DNA of 64,000 nt from Ancylostoma caninum (Eukaryota; Nematoda; Chromadorea; Rhabditida; Ancylostomatidae). Numbering within the stretch: the first letter of the stretch is position 1; each line of letters opens with the position of its first letter. Under the pieces are notes generated by a model. The model did not search any database, was not told where the DNA came from, and saw nothing but the letters and a program-made list of their open reading frames with translations. Positions 47,401 through 59,400 of this stretch are shown here, one piece after another. Made by a program: the position numbers and the translations under genes. The stretch lies in the NCBI GenBank assembly GCA_037903475.1, contig JBAJFG010000384.1:1371001-1435000 (forward strand). The letters are read 5' to 3'.

Positions 47401-50400
47401 TGGAAAACAATAACGAAATGCTTGCAATGTCCTGTGGCACCTACAGCAGCGTCACCCATGTGCGCGAGCTAAGGAGGATAAAAAAAAATAAAGATCTAGA
47501 TGTTCTCTTCTTCCATCTCTTCTAGGCCTACCTACATTCCCCGATGGCGAAATTCAACCAACAGCTGAAGCAGTTCGTTACCCATGATGAGACTTAGTGT
47601 TATGTTAATCATTTCCAACGTCGCCATTGGCTCAATTCAAGGGAACCGGAGTTCCAGTCGTTTGAAAAAGACAATCTTGAGCATGCGACGGTACTGGACA
47701 GGTGCGCTCCAATGGGAACTAGTTCCAACTGGGGAGCGAAGTTACAGCCTAGCGACACATCAGGAGCTGGACCGCCTCGCCCTGGCATTTTCGTCAGATA
47801 TATAAAGCGCAGACCCCCCCCCCCCATCGCCGCGCGAGGGATGACAGGTCACGCTGTAATTGATCCACTCGCCTCGCCCCACCTCTTTTGCCCGCCGCCA
47901 CGGGCTCAATTGCGAAAATTGGCACGCCCAATGACACGCCCATGTATATGTATGTGTACAACATGGAAATCTTCAATTAGGACATCTAATTTGCAACGAA
48001 AAAGGAATATCTTGGATCTTTAAAGCAGAATGGGAGAACCACTGATGAAGCGAGTGTGATTTCGCAATCAGAGCCGTGAATCATCCAAATACAGCAGAGT
48101 TGTACGGAAATTTTCGCTGCACTCCTTCTAAAGCATTAAGTAGTAATATCAATTACAAATTAGCGGTCAGGGGAACGAATGGTGCACTCCATGAGCTTAA
48201 TATAGTGCTTACAAAATAGGAATAAAACGTTCACGCAGTTTATTCCTGTTAAAAGCTAATTGTGCCCGAACCATAACAATTTCGCCTTTCAGCGCTATCC
48301 CAAATGAAAACAACTTGACCACGTGAGGACCTGTGTTGCTACTCATACAAAGGACCATGTGGAAGCTCTTTATATGTATTGAACATAATAAGAGTTAACC
48401 TCCAAAGGAGCTACGCAGCTTCGCAGAAAATCACTGTCATCCGCGGAGCGCGGCGAAGCTGCGCTTCGTGTGGCGCGAAGCGGCGCTCAGGCTCGGGGTT
48501 CTTTTTTTTTCAGACTTTACCTAGCCCGGAGGTAACGTGGCACACGGGTCCGAGTCAGAAACTGGACAAAACAATTTCTACACGACGACATCAGGTCATA
48601 TGTTGCAAGGGCCTCACAGGAGAAAGAAAAACAAAATTTGAAGTGGACTGTTATCCTCCATCCCCCACATTCTACAGACAGCCCAATCCGACTACCACTT
48701 GCTCCACTCCTTTGCAGAGGATTTACTCAGACATTTCACGGAGTGGAGCCGAACCGACTCCGCCACTCTAGTCACTAGCAACGCAATGGCAACGGCCGTT
48801 GCCGCAGCAACGGTGGGTGCTATTGCGTTGCTGCTAGCAACCGACGGTTGCTATTGAGTTGCTATTCGGGCCACATATGGCGGCCATGTTCACCGACGGT
48901 TGCTAGCAAGTCTTTCTCATTCTCCACTCGTCATTCTCAGACATTCGCCGGATTGGAGCCGAACCGACTCCGCCCACTCTTGTCACTAGCAACGCAATAG
49001 CAACGGCCGTTGCCGCAGCAACGGTGGGTGCTATTGCGTTGCTGCTAGCAACCGACGGTTGCTATTGAGTTGCTATTCGGGCCACATATGGCGGCCATGT
49101 TCACCGCCGGTTGCTATTGAGTTGGCCCGAATAGCAACTCAATAGCAACCGTCGGTGAACATGGCCGCCATATGTGGCCCGAATAGCAACTCAATAGCAA
49201 CCGTCGGTTGCTAGCAAGTCTTTCTCATTCTCCACTCGTCATTTGCTAGCAAGTCTCATTCTCAAGTCGTCTCTCGCCGAGTGCGGTCGATATTCTTTTT
49301 GTCTGATCACCTTGTTTTTGTCTGATGTCTGATTAGGTGAAACTGCATAGAGTGACTTCTGGTGAGAATGTATCCTCTCAGGTCCCCTCGAGCGCTTCCT
49401 TCTTCCTTCTTAGGGGGGGGGGGTTCTGAAGAGAAATAATATTCCTTGAGAGGACTTTTAACCTCAAAAACTACTATTTCTCTCTTGAAAACTTAGTATT
49501 ACATCATCAACGAGATGTTTATAGCCTAGAAAATATTACACTTCTCTAAAATGGCAGCCGATGAAGTGTGCAACAAAAGTATGGTCTGTTAGTTCACAGA
49601 GGGCGCCTGATCCAGGCCCCGGCACGAGGTCTTCCCCGCGCCAAAATCAAAACGAAGCCCCCTTTGAAAAACCAAAATCTTACGAAGCCCCCTTTGAACA
49701 TGCAAACGAAAGGAAAACGTTAACCCACTCTAGAAATAGGAGTTCCGGGGAACAGCTCATGGTGGGGCACGAGTTCATAGTGCAAATTACAATCCGAGGA
49801 ACGTAAAGGCACAACATTCTGATTCTGAAGCACAAAATTGAAAAAGGCATAGATTTGAAGAAAAAACCTTCAATCCGAAAAGGAACGGATTAAAAAGTTG
49901 GGCAGACCAAAGGGCAATTTATACTAGATGCGTGCATTTGACGCGCGTGCGTCTATATGATGAAGGATAGGGCCAGTCGCATCGCTGACGCGGCTCAGGG
50001 GCACGCGTTTAGATGCTATTACGGTTGATGAGCGTCAAAGCTGACGCATCGGCCTGAAATTTCACGAAGTTTTCGCGATGTGTCGATGCGGCCAAGATTA
50101 GAACGCAGTTTGTTCGCGGCGAAGCCAGGAACATTCGCATCCTACCGCGCATTCTCTTCTCCTCTTCGTTTTGCATTTGCATCGCCACGTCAAATTCGAC
50201 GCGCATCAACCATAAATACCGCCTTACGGCCTCGAGGCGGCCTTACATTCTTTTCATTGAGGATGGACATGCCGAACGGTCCTCATGGACGATCCTTCGC
50301 AAGTTGATGCGTGCGTCTGACGCACGCAGCTGGTGTAAATTACCCTATAAACGATGATGGAAGGAAATGGAACGGTCACTGGAACGTGTGAGGATGAACA

Positions 50401-53400
50401 GGTGATTCTTGTTACAAGGGAGAACGCGTTGAAACTAGTCCGCGGCGTCGTTCGATTGGAGCACATATTCTACAGGCCTGGACTCCGTAGGATTCCAAGG
50501 ATTCCTGCGCAGTGTAAACGCAACGGAATGATTTGATATCTTCAGTAACAAAAGAACTAAAGGGGTGCTACAAGTGTTCACTGCGAAAGCCCGAAAATTA
50601 TGTGAAATAAAAAAGTGTATGCTCATTATGTATTTTGAACGCCAAATTACCTCAAGTTAGCAACACTCCGAGAACTCCTATGAATTCCATACTTCATGGA
50701 TCGAATCCATCAGGTGCTCGAATGATAAAGCGGACCTTGAAGAAAAAGTGTATGCTGCAAAAGCCCAAAAATTATGTGAAATAAAAAAGTGTATGCTCAG
50801 TAAGTGGCTTAGGTCGCCCTGGGCGACCTGGGGGGCGACCTGAGGTCTCAATCACATATATTCTTTGCGTCGTACATCGGTTGTGGCAATACTGAGCATA
50901 CAGTTGTAGTCCCCTCTTAGTTCTCCCCACATTCCAATTTTCAAGCCCATTCATAAAGTCTGGACTTCGCAGCAGCTCCACGAAATTTCCGGAAAAGGGT
51001 TTTTCGCGTATATCTTTCGTGCGGTACATAAGTTTTGATCGTCCGTTCAAACAGCTGTAGTGTTCCCTTAGTTCTTTTGTTAGTGAAGATATCATGTCAT
51101 TTGGTTGCGTTTAGACTGCGCAGGAATTCTTAAATCCTACGGTGTATGTAGAATATGTGCTCCAATCGGAATACTTGGACCGGACAGTCGCCTGGCCGCT
51201 CAAAGAGCGAACAGCCTCGTTGCAAGCCATTTTTCGGCATCGGTCGTCCCTGTTGCGCCGCTCAAAGCACGAGCAGCCTCTCCACGCTCAATGATGAGGT
51301 CACTTAACTTGTTTAATGCCTCTACGTCGCCTAATGAACGTGATGCTTCCCTTAGAAGTAACAAACGCAATTTTTTCCAGTACGAAGCCCCCTTTGCTTT
51401 TCGGCCCTTCTACGAAGCCCAGCTTGCCCCCGGGGAGACCTGTGCTGGGGCCTGGCCTGATCCGACTTTGTCTGCAATTACGACTTTGCCCGCAGAATGC
51501 GTTTGGAAGTATATTTTAGCGGATGGCAGTATGGAAAAATCAGAATAGAAGGGATTACATCATATGCACTTCCAAAAGTGTAAAATTAGACCAGTTAGCC
51601 AAAAAGTGACGAAGTCGTAACTGCGACCAAAGTCGGTCTCACGCCCTCTGTGAGCTAATAAATTACTGTAGTGCAGTAGTGCGAGCTGCATGAGAATGAA
51701 GAATTGCTGTCGACAACGCAGTAATGAGTGCAAGTAAGAGAGGTGCCGCACGTAAATTAAAAGGGTGGTGACTTCACGCGTTGGCTGGTCCTGGGGCGAG
51801 TGAGCGGAGTTGGACGAGTTTTCCCCGCAGCCTTTACTTCATTGTAGGTTTAACGGCGAGTCTTATTTGCCTGGCCCTGTAGATAACATAAAAGGGCTAG
51901 TTCTGCTTTCTGCTATCACGGGTATCACATTGACTTTGCTAGTTGAAAGCAATTTGAGGCTTTGCTATGGACTGTGCCTGCCCAAACCCTGCCGCAATTC
52001 TACTCAAATGGTGTTGCGGCACTAAGCGAGCATGATATTCGTGATCAGCATATCAAATAACCCCTCTAGACAAAAATTCAGATAATTCTGCGAGATACTT
52101 TATTTACCCTAACCTTACCTAACCCTAACCATATAGGGTCACGGCACGAAATGAGTGTGATATTCGTGGCCGGCATGCGAAATACCCCCCCCCCCTAAGA
52201 CAAAGTTTCAGAGGATTTTTTGATCTTAAGATTTTCGGGCAGAATAAGTGGAACATGTAGTGCCGTTATTTGAAGTGTTGTACACGAATATCGTATCCGT
52301 TTTGCACCGTCTACGGACGTTCGTCACCCGCCGCGCCGCCGCGCGCGAATTCGCGCGCGGCACTACCTTTTTTTTCCCTAGCGCAGACGCTGGAAGGGTG
52401 GGTATGGAGCGTTATACCTGGAGTGGGAGGCGCGGACGAGCTCTGACCAATCGCAGAGCTGGGCCGCACCCCCCTCTCCAGGTATAACACCCCACACCCC
52501 GGGAGGGTTCGTCGCGCACTCCGCCCTTTTCGCCGCGTTTGCGAAAGGACGGGTGACGAACGTCACGTAATCGTTTTGCACCGCACCCCCATTTCTGCAA
52601 GGTCACGGTGGGTGTACTGCAAAACATCGAAAGAAAATACCGATTTCGGGCAGAAAGGAGGCGGCATGCAAAATGATGTTGATAAACGTTATTAGCGTCG
52701 ATATAAACTCCTGAACGCAAAATTCGAGAGGAGTCTATGAGATTCCGAGTCAACATTGTGCCCACAGTAAACATACGAAAATGGGGATACGGTACAAATG
52801 GAGCCGAGGTGACATGCGGCTCCAATCTCTATCGGGTTCGGCTCCAATCCGGCGAATGTCTGAGTAGGAGTAGAAATCTTCGACAAAGAGAACTTGTTGA
52901 TGCACCTGTATAAGTGTTTCGACTGCTGCTTATTCCATGCGCGAAGTTCAACAATGGTATTTATATGGTTCACCAGATAGGTGTTGGTTTGTCGAAGTCA
53001 ATTTTTCGAAATATGCTGAGAACTCTTCCCCCAACCTGAGACATCGGATGCGCTACATAGTGGTCATCCTGCAGGTAAATAATTTTTGAGTGTGGGTGTT
53101 CCATTTAGTGGGCACTTGAGACCTGACTGAAGCACCCCATTCGAAAGCTTATGTGTTTCTTCCTGCAGCAAAAAAATACTTGAACTGCAGCAGCTATACA
53201 AAAGGACACCAGCAGCTGTGCAGATTGACCGCAGATCGGTACATATGGCTTTCTGCTGTGGTTCTCCTGCACGTTTCAGTGCACGGTCGAAAATACAACA
53301 GGGTAGATGGAAATGAGACCTAATTATAATATTCTTCTGATGCTTTTAGGCACTGACTCCTAAACTGGGAACTAATAAGGAAGGTGCAAGAGGATATTAA

Positions 53401-56400
53401 CAACTTGTTGATATTAAATTTAGAAGGTTAGAAGAGCATACCATATCTGATTCTTGATTGTCCTCTACAACTCAATCTTAGGGAGTGATGTGACCCAGTA
53501 CTTCATCTGGCGTAGGTGCTGTCAACATATATGACGCTGCCAACTAATTTGTCCTCGCAAAAATGCAAAGAATGAATGGCAGAATCCGAACGCTTCCAGT
53601 TATGCCACAATTTCATTTTCACTGCGCCATGCCCCGAACGGTCCGGATTGTGGCCATTCATTCCCAACTTGCATTTTTACGCGGACAAATTAGTTGGCAG
53701 CGTCATATATGGTGTTATTCGAAAATGACAATTCTTCTTGTTTTGGGTGAAAGACTTACAATTAGGTACAGTACTGGCCAAAAAGATATCACCTTTTCAA
53801 CTTTTATTCATAACTTCTAGTTAAGTGAAGCTTGAAATTTCCAATTTTAGCAGATGATGTATCTATTTATTGCTGATGCATGGAGCTGCTACGATCCTCA
53901 CTGCGCTTGCAAATTTTTGTAAAAAAAATTCTTACACAAAGAAATCAAAACCCCTGATTTCGCATTACTCATATTCAGCTACTGTGCGACTTGTAGTGCT
54001 GGAATTTTCACCAAAATCAAACTTTTTCCAGGAAATAGATTCATATTCAACGGAATTTCAGAGATTTGATAGGGAATCTTGACATCTCCGGAGCTCACTA
54101 GACATCACCTTGAAATTGGCCTCCTTCGGTAGTTTCAGCCATTCTGGATCGCACCTAAAACTCTGTTTCGAGCAAGGTCTTGTTCTGTTTCAGCTTAAGC
54201 AAGAAGAGATTTCTTTTACTGATGCTCGGAGGATGTTCAACCGTTCTAGCCGGACACGTGGTCACCAGTAGTGCACATCACAGGTTTCAAGCTTTGGATT
54301 TTCATTTTGGGAGAGAATTAGATTTTGATGAGGGGTTGTTGTTGGCAATCATGCGTATGATTTTCTAGAATACACCGCAAAACGAGAGCGCCCACCAAGT
54401 CCCGAATTAGGTAAAATATAGTAGACAGAAATGACATGATCTTAAGCAAATGTCAGAACTGAGGTATCGTGCTTCATTTCTATAAAAGCGAGGTGAGTGA
54501 GCTCAGAATAAGTTGCGCGGATCATATAGAGCATTAAGAAAATAATGCTTCTTGCAATAAAGACCGGATCTTGATAATAGAACACGGAGGCTCACAACCT
54601 TTTATACGTGACTGCTGCTATTCACTTTGAGCACTCTTTACTGATCATATTCGCAAAGCTCTAGATGTCAGCGTCTACCCAAATGCAAATATGCCCTTAC
54701 GAATATTTTCTTCTATACCAAAATATAAGTGCAAAGCCTGATACCCATGAATCACCACAGTGATTATTTGGCCGGCAAGGATATCTGGAACGGTTGAACA
54801 TCCTCAGAACACCAGTACATACAGGCCCTTTCTGTTCGAGCTAAAGCATCATACCGAACAAGACCCAGCCCGAAACAGGGCTGTAAGTTCGATCCAGAAT
54901 GGTTGGAACTGCCAAAATAGGCCCAATTTCAAGGTGGTGTCTACTGAACTCCGGAGATGTCAAGATTCCCTCTCAAATCACCGAAATTCCGTTAAATATG
55001 AATCTATTTCCTGGGAAGAGTTCGATTTTTGGTGAATATTCCAGCACTACAAGTAGCACAGTAGCTGAATATAAGTAATGCGAAATCAGGGGTTTCGATT
55101 TCTTCGAGTAAAAAAATTTTTCTCATGAAATTTTGCAAGCGCGGCAGAACCTTAGTAGCTCTATGCATCAGCAATGAGTAGCTAAATTATCTGCTGAAAT
55201 TGGAAATTTCAAGCTTCACGGAGAAAAAGGATATAAACAAAAGTTGAAAGGGTGATATCTCTTTGGCCAGCACTGTATGTGATAAGGTTCCGCCCTTTAG
55301 CGGTAAGTAGTTGTAATAGTTAGTTATCTTTGCAAATGCTTTGTAAAAGCTGCTTAGTTTTGTTGGTTTGACATCTGTCAACAATACTCAGTACACATTC
55401 GTTTTGATCTGCATCAATATAGTTGTGTTTTACAGCGATAATCATGTCGAATTTGAGCCAAATAAGTATTTTTTGTTACAGTAACTCCATCGTAACCCTG
55501 CAGAAACGGGGTTACGGTACAAAATAGGTAGGATATTTGTGTTCAGCACCTCAAATAACCCCTCTCTACAAAGTTTCGGTAGAAAAGTTTTGTTCGAAAA
55601 TTTTGGGCCCTTAATGTGGAGTAGTACCTTTTTGGCACATGTTAAAAAAGCCGTCAAGGAAGCGCTTGAAGCATTTTGCTGGGATGTGCTAGCTCATGCG
55701 GCTTATTCATCAGACCGTGCCCCGTCAGAATACCGTTTGTTTCGGTCGATGTCCCACAGGCTATTAAAGCAGTGCTTCCAATCTTCTGAAGATGTCGAAA
55801 AATGGGTGAAGGAATGGATCGAGTCGGAGGACGAGGTGTTCTACCGGTGTGGCTTCTTCTAACAGAATAGTGGGGAAAGGTTATAGCAAACGATGGCCAA
55901 CATTTTGATTGATGTATCTGCTTTGTTTCTTTTTTCAATAAAAGCTCAATTTTGCCTGAAAAGGGGCGGGAACTTCTTCACATCTGTATATATAAAAGTG
56001 AAAGTTTGTGTGTTTGTGTGTTTGTATGTTTGTGTGTTTGTGTGTATGTATGTTTGTACGTTTGTATGTTCCGAATAGAAATCGCGCAGCATCAACCGAT
56101 TCGGACCAAATTTTGCATGTAGACTCTCAAAGGGCCGGCGGAGGTTATAGGCTACAATGCACCTGGGACTATCGATTGGTTAATCGATTATATCGATTTT
56201 CTTGATTTTTCGCCATTTTTGCCCAGGGACTGGCGAGAACATGCCTACTAGTGTTCCTCAATACGCTGAACACGAAGATGACAACCGTTTTGCGCCAAGT
56301 TATCGACTTATTGATTTTATTGATTTTGAGCTATTCTTGCCCACGGGGTGGTAAAGACATGTCTACTGGGGTACCTCAATACGCTGAATACAGATACGGC

Positions 56401-59400
56401 AACCATTTTGGACGGAATATCGATTTATCTGTTTTATTGCCTTCTGGGGTTCTCCGAAACGCTGAACGTGGATGAGGCAAGCATTTTAGAAAAATTTATT
56501 CACCAAGCAAGCAATTCCACCCCATTTTTTAAAGGAATGGGACGGGATGAAGGAGGGCCACTTGAGCTGATCACCAAATGACTAACATTTTGAAAAGATT
56601 TTTTGGTTCCACAAGTGTTAGCATCGGCTTCGAAAGGCCGGGAGAAATTGAACGCCCGAGCAAAGCCGGGTACACCGTCTAGTATCTAATATTTTACAGC
56701 GAATCGAGGGAGTAAACCACCTTTAATATAGCATGAGCATGAGCTCATGAATGTCAGCCCAAGATACCTTCTTTTTATTTGGCAAGGTCGTCACCATCTA
56801 ACCCATAAGTAAGCTCCGCTACAACGGTTTCGCTGTAAGGGGAACGTAGACGAGAACTCTTCACACCACTTTGTATTTCTACGTAGTATGCTCAAAAAAT
56901 TCGCAACGTTGTGGTCAAATGCTCGAAGCCCCATTTTATGCAGGCCAAAATCTGCTTCCAAGGCAGGTGCAAATTTTGACGACTTTGCTGGGGAGCGGAT
57001 CAGTAGTCACCACGCTCTGCAGGGAAATTGCGTGTGGCCGCCAGCTCCCCTATCTCTAGCAGCTCTTACTTCGACGCAACAGACAATTAATTGATCTTTG
57101 CTGGTCGAATATCAATCGCATAAAGATATCCTTCAATGAAAGACAGTGTCAAGCGTGGTGTTGGTAAAAATTCGACCCCGAGGCGACCCCCTCTGTAGAC
57201 GTGAAGAATGCGATCCCCTCCAGAACATTTTTTTTACGTTTTCAGTCATTGTAATTCAATCATTTGCAAAATATCCGGAGAATAATTTTTGAAGTCGATT
57301 AACTTTTGAAATTAACTTCTCATCTTTCAATTTTCAATTTCCATTTTTGAATTTCAAGTTTTATCAATGAAAGTCAGTTGTCGCAGATGTCGATGTCGCA
57401 CATCTACACACTTATTGAAAGCAACTGGAGTGACGCAGAAGTCGTATTCATGCTCAAACAGGTCCAGAGTTCGATCCCCGACGTAGCCCAATTTTTGCAA
57501 AATGGAGAAATGCATTTGAAGCAGTAGGACGTCAGATATCTATGTGTATGAACAAAAACAGATTGCGAGAACCTTTTTTGAGCTGTGAAAGTCGCGCATG
57601 GGTGGTGTTTTTTCACTCAGAATTAAAATCGTACACATGCAGATGTATGGCAGTTTGTCACGAATTTAAAGAGGGTTGGCATGTGTCCTGAGGAAATGGC
57701 CCAAGTCGTCCTGCTATTAGGAAGATTTGCGCTTCATCGTAAACATCTTTTTATTCTGAAAAATTTGGTTTATTACGGTTAAATTCGTGTAAAAATTCGT
57801 TGGCAAAAAGATGAGAAACTTGTCATTTTTACCATCGGTTTACCAAAGGAATAAAACTTGTCCCAGGTAACTTTGAAAACTTAATTTTGCATGAGTATAG
57901 AGCTTCATTTCCTCTTTGAGGATAATTAAGGTTTTGTCAGCTTTTACATCTACGCTGAAAATAAGCTATGAAAAAAAACCTCTTTTTTGGCAAGTTCGAG
58001 GATGAGGTGTCATAGCAACTTTATATGAGGAAACAACTCCAACGCACTACAATAAGAAAATATTTACTCTTCCTTCTATACGTGTGACCGAATCGAATAT
58101 ATTCGACGAAATTTTCGAATATTCGAATAATTCACTCATCCGGCTTTTCAAAGAATGGGCATATTTCAACTATTCATTCATTGGGGTCGTTCATAATTAG
58201 AGTTATTCGAATAATTTGTTTATTCGGGCACCTAGAGAAAGCTAGTATTCGAACAATTCGTTCATTCGACTGTGAGAAGTTCGATATTCGAAATATTCGT
58301 TTATTCAGCTTGGGAACATTTGACATTTCAATAATGATGGCATGATGGTTATTATAGAGAGCAATAGGTATCCATTAACAAGGTCATGCCTCAAGGGCTC
58401 GTTTCGACCCCCCAGCAATTCCCGCAGATCGCCTAACGAGACATTGGTATGTCCTGAGGCCGATCTATGCAGGTGTGAGTAACAAAGGTTGATAGTGGCG
58501 AACAGAAACGAAAACGTTGAAAGCTATAATTGAAATGTTATTGGACCGAACATTCGATTCGAATTATTCATTCATCCGATGATTTCAAAAAAGTCGGTTA
58601 TTCGAATGATTCATTGATTCGGGTAGCCGAAAAAGTCCTAAATTCGAATAATTCGTTCATTCGCATATCTGTGTTTTGAAAACAGCTTATTCGAATTATT
58701 CAAATGTTCGAATATTGCAAAAAACCCCATATTCGAGCTATTCAGAGTTCGAATATTTCAAATTTTTTTACTATTCGAATTATTTAAAAATCGAATATTC
58801 CAAAAATCGTCGAATATTCCAATGTATAATGCACACGGTTGTTTTTTACAGGACCTGCTGATTTTGTCGATTATTGAGTGTCAATATACCTCAAATTCAA
58901 CAAATTTTGAAGTCATGTCTTACGCGGTTTTATCGCCATAAAAACTTCCAATGATCGAGAAGCTGTGATATTTTGCATCCTCATAAAGCTTGATTCTGGA
59001 GAACCGTCTCCACAGTTTCGGAGCAGCATGTGATGCCCAGATATCATCCACTTAACTATGACACCATCCACGGACTTGCATTTTGAGCTACATATTTATT
59101 GGACGCTAGGAGTCGATTTACTGCCAAAAAAAAGTTCAATCTTGAGAAGAAAGTGTTCGCCGAGGATTTTACACTTGGTATTCTTGGCATTAGAAGAAAG
59201 AAAAGCATGTTGAAGTGTTTGCAAAACTACCACCCTCGCGAGTAATCGAACTAGGAGCTCCCTCTAAAAACGAACTTCCCTACCTTGCTGTTATCATGCT
59301 ACCTTCCTCAGACGCCCTCCCCCCCCTGCTCCCGCGACACCTTTCGGTAAATTACCATTGTAGGCTTGACCCTGATGAAAGAGTAGACACACATCCACGG

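Larger units (their letters stand above)
49590..51660. repeat. Probable composite inverted-repeat element (about 2.1 kb)
   Basis: TTAGTTCACAGAGGGCG on the left (about 49590-49606) is matched by the inverse CGCCCTCTGTGAGCTAA on the right (about 51641-51657). TACGAAGCCCCCTTTG recurs in both halves. No transposase. It contains a separate inner TIR element (49912-50347) and a repeated 40-bp word (50583 and 50757). Confidence 0.5.

Noticed and set aside
45222..47500. TCTAGAT repeated on both sides of the LINE as a target duplication
   Set aside because: Only 7 bp, offset from the likely borders, and the left copy belongs to Helitron-type sequence; not convincing.
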